From a virus: a stretch of 64,000 nucleotides of DNA. The translations under genes and the position numbers were made by a program. The number at the start of each line of letters is the position of its first letter. The stretch's first letter is position 1. The stretch lies in the IMG/VR virus record IMGVR_UViG_3300042934_000594, positions 186,001-250,000 of that record. One strand, written 5' to 3'. Below, one piece after another: positions 16,555 through 24,519 of the stretch. Below the pieces are notes generated by a model, which was given only the letters and a program-made list of their open reading frames with translations, did not search any database and was not told where the DNA came from.

Positions 16555-16833
16555 ATGCCTAAAATCGTCGTCATTCAAACCCCCTCGGAAAAACTGTACG
16601 CCACTGAAGCCGATGCTCAGCAAGCGATCGCCTTTCTGGAAACGCTCAAGGACGTTTCTGTTAACGGTCAACTACCGCGTCAGGTGTTTGCCGACGGCGC
16701 GGGGTTTCGCATTTTGAGCCAGAGTCGACCGGACGTCCCTATTCCAGTGGACGCCTTAGAAGCACGCCGGCTGGCAGGCAGCCTTCCTGCCATCTTTGAC
16801 CACCAGCGCTTTGCCATTGTGGAGGATCAGTGA
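16555..16833 (+). CDS. Hypothetical protein, 92 aa
   Basis: 92 residues from ATG at 16555, starting MPKIVVIQTP. It resembles a small alpha/beta domain, with no metal or catalytic motif. Its stop overlaps the next start (TGATG). The ribosome site is weak (AGAG). First of three coupled small genes. Confidence 0.6.
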   Translation: MPKIVVIQTPSEKLYATEADAQQAIAFLETLKDVSVNGQLPRQVFADGAGFRILSQSRPDVPIPVDALEARRLAGSLPAIFDHQRFAIVEDQ

Positions 16834-17195
16834 TGATCAACCAAACCGTGGTGATCACCGCCCCAACGCTTGCCATGGCGCAGCGACTGCACGGCCGGGC
16901 GGGAATGTTCAATATTGCCGCTACCGAACCTGCCGCCCACCCACACGGTGAGGGTGCAACCTTTCTGATACTGCCCTACGGGTTGCCTCCTTCTGAGGAC
17001 GGTGACCGCTATGACCAGGCCTGCATGGAATACGTGGCCTGGTTGATCCAGGTTAACGCCAGCGACAGCCCGGTGAACTGTCAATGGGTATGCCTGACTT
17101 ACGGCCTCATGCCCGACACGCAGCAGCATGTGCTGCAAACCAGTTACTCCTACCTTGACCACCCCATCCCTAAAGGAGCCCCTTATGGCCGATAA
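16833..17195 (+). CDS. Hypothetical protein, 120 aa
   Basis: 120 residues from ATG at 16833 (a GTG one codon earlier is also in frame), coupled to the previous gene by TGATG. It is His-, Pro- and Tyr-rich, with no recognised fold. Its last 11 bases overlap the next gene. Confidence 0.6.
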   Translation: MINQTVVITAPTLAMAQRLHGRAGMFNIAATEPAAHPHGEGATFLILPYGLPPSEDGDRYDQACMEYVAWLIQVNASDSPVNCQWVCLTYGLMPDTQQHVLQTSYSYLDHPIPKGAPYGR

Positions 17196-17400
17196 ACCTC
17201 GCCAACCCGATCAACACCCTATCCTGAACGCACCTATCCCCGGCGAGTACAAAATCGACCCGACCTTTATGGGGGACCTGAACAAGGGCTTCCCGCTGGG
17301 GACGCAGTTCTCACCGAATGCCGAATCGGTCTTACCCAAGACCAATGTCCAGGCCCGACTGTTTGAAGACTTCTTGCGCAAAGTGCGCGAGCGTAAGTGA
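17185..17400 (+). CDS. Small hypothetical protein, 71 aa
   Basis: 71 residues from ATG at 17185, which has a strong AAAGGAG site inside the end of the previous gene. Pro- and Asn-rich N-terminus with a charged helical end (FEDFLRKVRERK). Unknown function. A hairpin closes the unit. Confidence 0.65.
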   Translation: MADKPRQPDQHPILNAPIPGEYKIDPTFMGDLNKGFPLGTQFSPNAESVLPKTNVQARLFEDFLRKVRERK

Positions 17401-17408
17401 CGACATAG

Positions 17409-17430
17409 CGCCCCTCCTACGGGAGGGGCG
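17409..17430. terminator. Bidirectional hairpin terminator
   Basis: Perfect 9-bp stem CGCCCCTCC/GGAGGGGCG with a TACG loop, between convergent genes ending at 17400 and 17443. On the minus strand it is followed by CTATGTCGTC, part of the window-wide TATG flank pattern. Confidence 0.75.
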
Positions 17431-17442
17431 TTTGCGGCTTCT

Positions 17443-17976
17443 TTATTTGTCTTCGGCGTCTTCCAACGCCCGCTTGGCTTCGATCACCGGCGCCATGCGC
17501 GCCATGAACTCCTGAGCCGTTTCAGCGATCACCCCGACTTCTTCCTCACCGTCGACGAAGTCGTGTTCACCCAAGCGCGCTGGGTCGACCCGCGGAATGT
17601 TGGTGACCACCTCGAACTCAGCGTCGCGGACGTTGTCGTCCTGACCCACGGTTGGGACTGCGCCACCGTCGGCACCGCGCATGAACGGGTTCTTGTTCTC
17701 TTGCAGCTTGACGTAGTGCGTCATGGCATCAGCCACTTGAGCGGCGGAGTCAGAGTTCTTGGTGTCGACCTTCACGCGCTGGGTAGCGATGTTGGTGTCA
17801 TCCAGACCCTTGGCGATCTTGAGCATCAGTTCTACCGAGTCTTTATCGGTAGGCACCACACCACCCTGCATCTGGGCCAGCATCAACTGCTTACGAATAC
17901 CCTGGGTGAAGTTGGTGTTGTCTTCAAACTCCATGGCCTTTACATCAGGATCAAAGTGTACGGGCATCGTGGACAT
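17443..17976 (-). CDS. Hypothetical acidic protein (possible small terminase-like)
   Basis: 177 residues from ATG at 17976, which has AGAGGG upstream. The sequence is acidic. A helical segment, SVELMLKIAKGLDDTNIAT followed by QRVKVD, is reminiscent of a segment seen in some phage small-terminase proteins, but the match is short and I do not rely on it. The C-terminus is helical and acidic. It is the only minus-strand gene within a long plus-strand stretch, with a promoter-like gap to the divergent gene at 18056. Confidence 0.6.
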   Translation of the reverse strand: MSTMPVHFDPDVKAMEFEDNTNFTQGIRKQLMLAQMQGGVVPTDKDSVELMLKIAKGLDDTNIATQRVKVDTKNSDSAAQVADAMTHYVKLQENKNPFMRGADGGAVPTVGQDDNVRDAEFEVVTNIPRVDPARLGEHDFVDGEEEVGVIAETAQEFMARMAPVIEAKRALEDAEDK

Positions 17977-18036
17977 GGTAATTCCCTCTGTCAAAAACTA
18001 CTGTTCTACCGAACGTTATAATTACTCAAAGTAAAC

Positions 18037-18055
18037 GGAGACCTATATCATCGTT
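18037..18055 (+). promoter_or_regulatory. Promoter-like element at a gene start
   Basis: GGAGACCTATATCATCG matches the first half of the repeated CTATAT element, but ends only a base or two before ATG at 18056. If used as a promoter it would give a leaderless message, or the true start is ATG 18079. AT-rich GTTATAATTACTC lies just upstream at 18015-18027. Confidence 0.4.
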
Positions 18056-18583
18056 ATGGTCAAACATCTATTAGGGATTATGTCTGGACACCGGCAGAAG
18101 GCGCGATTTAAGCAGTACCGCTATGCCGCCCAGGCGTTGAGTGATCCCCTGCTCACTGCTGAGGTACTCCCGGGTTTACTGTGCCAGTTCTGGCGACAGT
18201 TAGACCTTAATGATATCCTGCACCTGGACGCTAAGCGAGTCATGAACGTCCATGTCAACTTGGCTCACCGCAACTTGCCGGAGTTGGTGACCTTCTTCAC
18301 CGAGTACAACGACGCCATTGCTCAGGAGCAAGACGTCGACACGATGATGAAGAACTGCTTCAACGATAACCAATCGGTCAACCTGGACTTGTACCTGGCT
18401 GACAGCAACGGTTTTCCCATTGACCTTAAAGGCCACTTAGTGCGCCTGCAAGGCAAACTGCTGCAACACTGCGATCTGCTGAACCTTCAGACGACGCAGT
18501 ATTACCAACGGCAAGCTGAGCGGGTTTACCGCGACGTTGTCAAACTCAGTACGGTCCTGGTGTCCGTCATCACAGAGGAGTAA
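18056..18583 (+). CDS. Hypothetical protein, 175 aa
   Basis: 175 residues if begun at 18056; ATG 18079 (168 residues) has a better placed AGGG site. It is helical and leucine-rich with many His, Gln and Asn residues and no known motif. It heads a plus-strand unit that runs to 19828 and diverges from the minus-strand gene at 17443. Confidence 0.65.
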   Translation: MVKHLLGIMSGHRQKARFKQYRYAAQALSDPLLTAEVLPGLLCQFWRQLDLNDILHLDAKRVMNVHVNLAHRNLPELVTFFTEYNDAIAQEQDVDTMMKNCFNDNQSVNLDLYLADSNGFPIDLKGHLVRLQGKLLQHCDLLNLQTTQYYQRQAERVYRDVVKLSTVLVSVITEE

Positions 18584-18613
18584 CGCACATGGCGTTCAGA
18601 ACCCCGTAGTGGG

Positions 18614-18630
18614 GGGTGTGTCACACACCC
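18614..18630 (+). terminator. Hairpin, possible terminator
   Basis: Perfect 7-bp stem GGGTGTG/CACACCC with a TCA loop, in the 80-base gap between the genes at 18056 and 18664. There is no T-run, so its strength is uncertain. Confidence 0.45.
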
Positions 18631-18663
18631 TAACCCACTTAATCACCGTAGGTGAACCGCATC

Positions 18664-19422
18664 ATGGATACAGTAAAAGAGCTTCTAAGTGATCCGCAGA
18701 AAGGGATCAAGCGCAGTCAAGGCGTACTGTGCTACATGTTTCGGCACGTGTTGATCTGGCAGAAATTCAACCAGTTCGCGTGGAACAAACGGCTGAACCA
18801 GTACTTCGAAAAACCGCACAACCGTAAGAACCCTGACAAAGGTAATCTGAACAAAGCGTTGTGCCAGGATGATCTGACCTGGGGTTCGTTTAAGAAAGCC
18901 ATTGACTTTCTGAATCCGATCTCAGCGACTCTGACCATTGAGCTGTTGTGGCAGAGTGGCAAGCGTTCTTCGTACTCGATCAAAATAGATCCGGCGGAGG
19001 ACGAATCCGATCCTGCTTTGAATACCTTTGATATTGGGATCAGTGACGTATTCACCGACCTTAAGCAGCCGACCAACCATTTGGCCCGACTGTTTCGCCG
19101 CATCGTCAGTGAAGAGAACATTGACCTGACTCGCTGGAACGCCATGTTTGAAGCCCACGTCACTCGACCCGAGTCTGGTATCGAGAACAACCGTCGGGCT
19201 CAGAACGCGGCCATCAGCGCCTTGCAACGCAGTGTCTTGGATCCTCGCATGACATGGAACGTCTTCCGTAAAGGCTTACTGGTGTTAAATCCAGTGGAAG
19301 AACGTTACGTGTTGACCATGCGCTGGACGAATGACCCCAACGTTGGTTTCCGTTCGGTGTCTGAACACCCAGTAACTATCCGAGACCCTTTCGCGCCTGG
19401 GAAGCTCCATGACAAACAATGA
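18664..19422 (+). CDS. Hypothetical protein, 252 aa
   Basis: 252 residues from ATG at 18664 (AGGTGA about ten bases upstream); a GTG four codons earlier is possible. Two segments look alike: about residues 60-115 (WGSFKKAIDFLNPISATLTI) and about 185-235 (WNVFRKGLLVLNPVEERYVL). Each has W-x-x-F-(R/K)-K-(A/G) then LNP then a strand, which suggests an internally duplicated domain. Its function is unknown. It overlaps the next gene by 14 bases. Confidence 0.65.
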   Translation: MDTVKELLSDPQKGIKRSQGVLCYMFRHVLIWQKFNQFAWNKRLNQYFEKPHNRKNPDKGNLNKALCQDDLTWGSFKKAIDFLNPISATLTIELLWQSGKRSSYSIKIDPAEDESDPALNTFDIGISDVFTDLKQPTNHLARLFRRIVSEENIDLTRWNAMFEAHVTRPESGIENNRRAQNAAISALQRSVLDPRMTWNVFRKGLLVLNPVEERYVLTMRWTNDPNVGFRSVSEHPVTIRDPFAPGKLHDKQ

Positions 19423-19828
19423 CTCTGATGCGACCGTGCTTGAGATCGGTTCGGCTGGGACTTCCCAGTACCGGGCTATCTTTGACTTCTACGCAGTGGG
19501 GGATTACCAGTCCCCCACAGGCATTCGGTACAGCACCCATGCTGGCTATTACTATTACCTACTTTCAGGCAATAAGGCCGGCCGGTTGTTGGCAGCTCAG
19601 ACTCAGGAGGAACTGAACCGTCGTCGTAAAGCCAACCCGTGGATGCACCGTGAAGGGTTGGAGGAACTGTTGTATGAAAACCTGGTGCACAACACCGCCA
19701 GCAAACCCCTGCTACGAGCTGGGATCCCAAAAGGCACTCGTGTGACCTGGACGGAACCTGGAAGAAAGCTCAATGCTGCGGAGAAGCGCTGGCTTAAGGT
19801 CGTGCAACGTTACATCGACGAAGCGTAA
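19409..19828 (+). CDS. Hypothetical protein, 139 aa
   Basis: 139 residues, starting inside the end of the previous gene with GGGAAG as ribosome site. Tyr-rich in the middle (HAGYYYYLLSG), then a basic helical C-terminus. No family is recognised. Ends just before a strong hairpin. Confidence 0.65.
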   Translation: MTNNDSDATVLEIGSAGTSQYRAIFDFYAVGDYQSPTGIRYSTHAGYYYYLLSGNKAGRLLAAQTQEELNRRRKANPWMHREGLEELLYENLVHNTASKPLLRAGIPKGTRVTWTEPGRKLNAAEKRWLKVVQRYIDEA

Positions 19829-19834
19829 CGTGGT

Positions 19835-19854
19835 GCTGCCCCTGCGGGGGCAGC
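19835..19854 (+). terminator. Hairpin terminator
   Basis: Perfect 8-bp stem GCTGCCCC/GGGGCAGC with a short loop, six bases after the stop at 19828. A T-rich tract (TTCTTTTTTTG) lies about 25 bases further on. Confidence 0.65.
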
Positions 19855-19906
19855 GCTATTACGCCCCCATCCTATAGGTTCTTTTTTTGTTTGCGTGGAG
19901 TCCGAC

Positions 19907-20935
19907 ATGGTCAAATTAGCCACCCCCGCCTTTAATGGCAACCCTACCGACAAGCTGGCCGCCGTTGATGTATACGGCGCCGTTGATCCGGCCACTAAAA
20001 ACGCCCTGACCTCACAGGTATCCTCCTTCGGTTCCAGCCTCAGTGAGACCTTAGGCGGGGTGTACAACAAGGTCGCCTCCATTGGCACTAAGCTTTTGGG
20101 GGACAAGAGTATCAACCTGGACCAAGCCAAGGACCGTATCCAACGGGCCATGGGGGGTTCACGCAATGACATCCTCGCCCTGGCCACCTCGGTGCAAGGG
20201 GGCATCGTCAGTGAGCTGACCGGTCTGGACCCCAATACCAACTACGTGCGCAAAGCCAGTGAGTTGGCCAACAGCGTGGTATTGATCACCACTCAAGGTA
20301 AACAACTGCTCAACCGTCAGGGTTATAACCAGGCCGGCGCCTTGATGAACTTCGTCGGGCAGCTGACGGGTAACCCGGTGTTTAAAGCGTTGGACCTGGG
20401 TGCAGAGACCGCCATGCTCAAGGGCGTGTTGACGGAAGTGTCCAAATGGGGCATTCCTAGCCTGGTCGATGACCTGATTCGGGAGAACACCGCACGGACA
20501 GGGTCCTCTAAGGGCTCCTACCACGCTGTGAGCCGCGCAAGCGGTACGATCGCTATGACGGCCGACATCTCGGTGATCAAGCAGCTGATCGCCTCTGTGG
20601 GCGTTACAGCCCTCACTGCCGGTACACCCAACTTCGCACAACTGTTCTTGAGTCGTTATGATTTCAAGGTGGGCACCACGGCGGACCAATACCCGGCACT
20701 GCTGGCGGAGCTGGTGGGGGTGATGAATTCCTTAAAGCCTGACTGGTTCTATGTGATCCGCAACGGTGAGCGGATCGTGAACTTGGCAGTGATCACCACG
20801 GCCAGTGAGAATGCCAAGACGCTGTTCTTGAGCAACGATGAATACGCCGGTCCCAGCATGTACGCCCCTCAGTACAAACCCAGCACGACCCTGTCGTTGA
20901 TCAAAGGCCTGTACCCCAAGATCGGCATTCTCTAG
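19907..20935 (+). CDS. Putative virion structural protein, 343 aa
   Basis: 343 residues from ATG at 19907 with GTGGAG upstream. Ala-, Gly-, Ser- and Thr-rich, alternating helices and turns, with no signal peptide. The composition and the position next to the head-maturation cluster suggest a virion protein, but I recognise no family. It converges with the prohead protease gene across a bidirectional hairpin. Confidence 0.6.
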   Translation: MVKLATPAFNGNPTDKLAAVDVYGAVDPATKNALTSQVSSFGSSLSETLGGVYNKVASIGTKLLGDKSINLDQAKDRIQRAMGGSRNDILALATSVQGGIVSELTGLDPNTNYVRKASELANSVVLITTQGKQLLNRQGYNQAGALMNFVGQLTGNPVFKALDLGAETAMLKGVLTEVSKWGIPSLVDDLIRENTARTGSSKGSYHAVSRASGTIAMTADISVIKQLIASVGVTALTAGTPNFAQLFLSRYDFKVGTTADQYPALLAELVGVMNSLKPDWFYVIRNGERIVNLAVITTASENAKTLFLSNDEYAGPSMYAPQYKPSTTLSLIKGLYPKIGIL

Positions 20936-20945
20936 GCAACATAAA

Positions 20946-20965
20946 GCCCCTCCCGAAGGAGGGGC
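20946..20965. terminator. Bidirectional hairpin terminator with TATG flanks
   Basis: Perfect 8-bp stem GCCCCTCC/GGAGGGGC with a CGAA loop between convergent stops at 20935 and 20978. The left flank is GCAACATA and the right flank ATATGCCGTC. Confidence 0.8.
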
Positions 20966-20977
20966 AATATGCCGTCC

Positions 20978-21772
20978 TTACCAGTTACGCAAGAAGGCCG
21001 GGGCTTTCTGTACGTCACGTGCTGGGTGTTTGCTCCAACCCAGTGCGTTGATCAGGTCATTGGCATCCAGACCCCCGTGTTCCAGCCCGAGCGAACGCAT
21101 GCGCTTTTGCTCATCAGCCAGTGACCACAGCATGGTCGGAGTGATCTCGATCGCCCGATCCGTGAAATCTTCCAACGACGGCGAGTTGTACTTGTTCGCC
21201 CCCAAGATCCCACCTTCACCCACGTAGTCCCAAGTCACGATTTCACGGGTGTACTTGATGCCACGGGTGATGTCATCCATGGTCACCGAGCGCACCGAGA
21301 AGTACGTGTTCTCGTGTGGGTTTTCGAACGAGTCTTTGACCACGTGGCCGTAAGGACCACACGGACGGATCTCAGCCATCACGTAGACACACGGACGGCC
21401 CTTTTCATCGCGCTGGTTTTCCAACAGGTAGACCCGGCGGATGTGCGCACAGCGACGGTCGTCGTCGATCTTGCGAATCCGTGCCAGGTACTGCTGGTCG
21501 TTCATGGGCTTGCCATCAGGCATGAACGGTTCAGGGTGCTTGTACTCAGCGTAGACCACGCCTTTAAGCATCCGGCGTACCAACACGCTGTTTTCCTTGA
21601 ACATGCTCAGACCTGACGCCAAGTCGTAGTGCATACCCATGGAGTTGTCGGTGCCGTAGGCCCCGACGATCTGCGTGTAGTAGCCATCTTTGTCCGGTGT
21701 CAGGATACCCTGCTTACCGGTGCCTTTGAGCATCGAACAACTGATGCTCGTGCGGTTGGTTTGTGGGAGCAT
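20978..21772 (-). CDS. Prohead maturation protease (T4 gp21 / S80-like)
   Basis: 264 residues from ATG at 21772, chosen for AGAGGTGG upstream. The order of conserved blocks fits the herpesvirus-assemblin/T4 gp21 fold: AEYKHPE (His79), RRCAHIRRVYLL (His110 in an AH block), VMAEIRPCGPYGHVV (the typical xAEI...GPxG strand-turn), and TYFSVRS (nucleophile Ser159 in the xFSxRS motif). It would cut scaffold and inner-body propeptides at S/A-x-E sites during head maturation. It stands next to genes for virion proteins and virion RNA polymerase, matching the phiKZ gp175-gp180 order as I recall it. Confidence 0.85.
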   Translation of the reverse strand: MLPQTNRTSISCSMLKGTGKQGILTPDKDGYYTQIVGAYGTDNSMGMHYDLASGLSMFKENSVLVRRMLKGVVYAEYKHPEPFMPDGKPMNDQQYLARIRKIDDDRRCAHIRRVYLLENQRDEKGRPCVYVMAEIRPCGPYGHVVKDSFENPHENTYFSVRSVTMDDITRGIKYTREIVTWDYVGEGGILGANKYNSPSLEDFTDRAIEITPTMLWSLADEQKRMRSLGLEHGGLDANDLINALGWSKHPARDVQKAPAFLRNW

Positions 21773-21782
21773 GCTCCACCTC

Positions 21783-22502
21783 TTAAGTCCGTAGAAGTTC
21801 TTCGATCCGCTCCACCCGCTCACTGGGGTTCACAAGGGCGGAGGTAATGCTGTCGCTGAAGTACGAACCGATCAACTTACTGGTGGTGTCAGAGGTGTTC
21901 CAAATCACACTTCGGAAAGGCACCACGGCCGGGGGCCGTTCATCGACGTCACTGTAATCTTGCAGCACGTGCTTGTATAACTGCGTGAAGTCGTCAGCGT
22001 TACGACCCATCGTGGAAATGATCAACTCCGGCACGGCTCGGTTGCCCAAGTTAATGCCGGCGTACTCTTCAGCGGTTTCAAACAACTTAAGCATGTCGAA
22101 GTAGTTAAACGACCACGGCATGTTACCCTTGGCGACGTGCTCATCGTAGATGTAGTACGTCAAGGTGTCATTCTTAACCAGATCGATCCCGTAGAACACC
22201 CGGTCACCCGGGAAGAAGCTGAACTCGATGTAGGCCGTATTGCGGATGGTGACACGTTCGGTAGAGCTTGGGGTGATGCGGATCATCGCCGCCGTTTCAG
22301 ACACGGTGTAGAACTGGTCATTGACGATCAAGGAGAAGAACGCGAGGATGTACACCTCGGTGCCAATGCTCGCCAAGTGACGGGTGGTGTAGCGTTCAGG
22401 GATCTGAATGCGTACGTGAGCATCTGTGACGATGCTCCCGTCGTCCTGCTCAAACAGGTGTTTGTGTACGGCGGCCGGATCACGCTTGAGCTGACCGGCC
22501 AT
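21783..22502 (-). CDS. Putative virion protein, 239 aa
   Basis: 239 residues with a GGAGG site before ATG. Mixed beta and helical, with many aromatics, and no enzyme motif. It lies 10 bases before the protease gene and 12 bases after the next virion gene, in one minus-strand operon with the RNA polymerase subunits. By gene order it corresponds to phiKZ gp176 (inference). Confidence 0.65.
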   Translation of the reverse strand: MAGQLKRDPAAVHKHLFEQDDGSIVTDAHVRIQIPERYTTRHLASIGTEVYILAFFSLIVNDQFYTVSETAAMIRITPSSTERVTIRNTAYIEFSFFPGDRVFYGIDLVKNDTLTYYIYDEHVAKGNMPWSFNYFDMLKLFETAEEYAGINLGNRAVPELIISTMGRNADDFTQLYKHVLQDYSDVDERPPAVVPFRSVIWNTSDTTSKLIGSYFSDSITSALVNPSERVERIEELLRT

Positions 22503-22514
22503 CGTTACCTCCGC

Positions 22515-24305
22515 TTACTTACCGATGCGCGACCGCAGGATTTTCATCTTGATGTCATCGCCCTTGTCTTCTTCGCTGGGCACTTCAACCGGTTCAGCCG
22601 CTTGCGCCACTTCCCCGTCCGCAGGTGCACCCAGACCGCTTTCAACGTTGTCCAGTGCTTGCACAGCGTCAGCGTTTTCCACGGTCACTTCCGTTTGCTC
22701 GCTGCCGGCTTCTGCTTCACCCGTCTCGGCTGCCTGAGCGGCGGCCAAGGCGGCGGTGTCTTCCAGCTCTTGCGTCTCATTGGAGATGACGCCTTCGCCT
22801 TCCACCGGAACCGACTGCGATTGACCGTTGTCGACCGCATTGCCCAGTGCTGGGTTGATGAACGGTACGAACGGCACGGCCTGGATTTGTGCAGCCAACC
22901 AATCGCCCCCAATGGCCACCAGCGCCACAGCGGCCAGCGCCCGGTTGTCGTCGCCCCCGTGGATCTTGCTGGCCTTGTCCATTTCCATCAAGAACTCTTG
23001 ATAGATCGGGTTAGGGAAGTACGCCTCACATACCAGCTTGGTGACCACGGCGTAGATGTTGTCGAACATCGCATCCGGACACTGTTGCAGGCTGTTACGC
23101 AGACTTTGCATCAGCTCGTTGATCTGAATCTGTGGCAGGATACTCGCCACGTCCTTATTAGGGGACGACATGACGTTGAGCAGTGTCTTGCGACGATTGC
23201 GCACAGCGTCATCGGCTTGGGCCTGGCAGATCAGCGGGTAGACCTGCAACCACTTCTTGAGGAACACATCGGCGTGTTGCGCGAAGTCTTCCACACGGGT
23301 CACGGACGGATTGAGGATCGCCCCGCCCAGCAGCACTTGCACATCGTTGCCTTGCTCGATCCAGGCACCGTACAGATCGCCGTTAGCAACGACCTCTACC
23401 GTACGACGACCAATGGGGTCGTTACCGTCAGACCGCAGCACCAGCACGTTGCGTTGCAGCTGAGCCACACGGCGGCCGTAGGCACCGAGCAGGGCAGCAC
23501 CGAACAGCTCGTGCAGGTGCATCATGGCGTTGGCCCATTCTTCCAACTCCACCGATTCACCGGTGACGTCCGCTGGGTTCTGCGCCATGTGACCGACCAA
23601 GCAGTAGGCCAACAGCAACTCGTCCACCGAGAACGGCAGACGGTGGCGTTGCAGCATGCTCAGCGACAGGGCGTCCAATGCACGCACACTGAACAACTGT
23701 TGCCAGACCGAGGCGATGGTCTCAGCACCGACTTTCAGTAGCCACTCGGTGACCTGAGGCGGGTCCAGGTGTGGGTTGTTGTTGGCCACCATCTCGATGA
23801 CCTGCTCAGCCGAAGCCTGCGGCAGGATGAACGAGCGGTAGGACGGGCGCTGTTGCACGGTGGTGTAACGGCTTTGCAGGTGGTTCACCAGACGCGGTTC
23901 GTCATGCACCGGGTCGTAGTTGAACACGCTGATTTCGATCTTCGGCTTGACCACATCACGCTGACGTTCATCGAACGCTGCGCAGTAGGCCAACACCGCA
24001 GGACGAATGACGTTGCGCGAGTTGTGCAGGATCGCATTCAACCCGTTGGCCATCAGACCGGAAAGACGGTCCACGACATCGCCGTCTTCAGGCGTTGGTT
24101 CAGCGTTGGCTTCTTCGAAGTCTTCCTGGGCCACCTGCATGACTTGCTCAGTCAGAGGGCGTTGATCGCCCTCCACTGGGTTGGCGTACAGGCCCGCCAT
24201 GGTGGCGAGTGGGAAGGACGGTTCTTTAACCGCCAGCACCATGCCAGACTCAGTCAGGGTTTGAGCCAGAGGAGCCACAGCGGCCAGGGTAGTTTGTTGG
24301 TACAT
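22515..24305 (-). CDS. Putative virion protein with acidic C-terminal tail
   Basis: 596 residues from ATG at 24305 (AAGGAGCC upstream). Residues 1 to about 470 are globular and mostly helical. Residues about 475-585 are Ala-, Glu- and Val-rich and strongly acidic, like the propeptide of the 749-residue head protein, and include SNE (VISNETQ) and SEE triplets that could be protease sites. The last ten residues are basic (MKILRSRIGK). Position suggests the counterpart of phiKZ gp177, a cleaved head protein (recalled, not checked). Confidence 0.65.
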   Translation of the reverse strand: MYQQTTLAAVAPLAQTLTESGMVLAVKEPSFPLATMAGLYANPVEGDQRPLTEQVMQVAQEDFEEANAEPTPEDGDVVDRLSGLMANGLNAILHNSRNVIRPAVLAYCAAFDERQRDVVKPKIEISVFNYDPVHDEPRLVNHLQSRYTTVQQRPSYRSFILPQASAEQVIEMVANNNPHLDPPQVTEWLLKVGAETIASVWQQLFSVRALDALSLSMLQRHRLPFSVDELLLAYCLVGHMAQNPADVTGESVELEEWANAMMHLHELFGAALLGAYGRRVAQLQRNVLVLRSDGNDPIGRRTVEVVANGDLYGAWIEQGNDVQVLLGGAILNPSVTRVEDFAQHADVFLKKWLQVYPLICQAQADDAVRNRRKTLLNVMSSPNKDVASILPQIQINELMQSLRNSLQQCPDAMFDNIYAVVTKLVCEAYFPNPIYQEFLMEMDKASKIHGGDDNRALAAVALVAIGGDWLAAQIQAVPFVPFINPALGNAVDNGQSQSVPVEGEGVISNETQELEDTAALAAAQAAETGEAEAGSEQTEVTVENADAVQALDNVESGLGAPADGEVAQAAEPVEVPSEEDKGDDIKMKILRSRIGK

Positions 24306-24315
24306 GAGTGGCTCC

Positions 24316-24519
24316 TTAGACGCCGAGTTTCTTGGCCACACGCGCCAGCAGCGCAGTCTGGATGTCTTGTGTGGTCAACAGCTGACCACCGACTTCGTTC
24401 GAAGCCCCGTCACCACCCAGGCATTGCTGGATGGCAGCGGCGCCCAGTTCCGCTGCGGCGGTCAGGACCTGAAGGGTCTGCGCGTGAGCGGCGTTAGGGC
24501 TAAGACTTTGCTTTTGCAT
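24316..24519 (-). CDS. Small hypothetical protein, 67 aa
   Basis: 67 residues from ATG at 24519, inside the end of the RNA polymerase beta gene, with GAGGAA upstream; an in-frame ATG ten codons earlier has no such site. Ala-, Gln- and Leu-rich, probably helical. It bridges the beta gene and the next virion gene with a short overlap and a short gap, indicating co-translation. No family is recognised. Confidence 0.6.
   Translation of the reverse strand: MQKQSLSPNAAHAQTLQVLTAAAELGAAAIQQCLGGDGASNEVGGQLLTTQDIQTALLARVAKKLGV

Noticed and set aside
22137-23741. Antisense open frame of 534 codons
   Set aside because: Lies across two well-supported minus-strand virion genes and has shadow-like His/Gln/Val composition.
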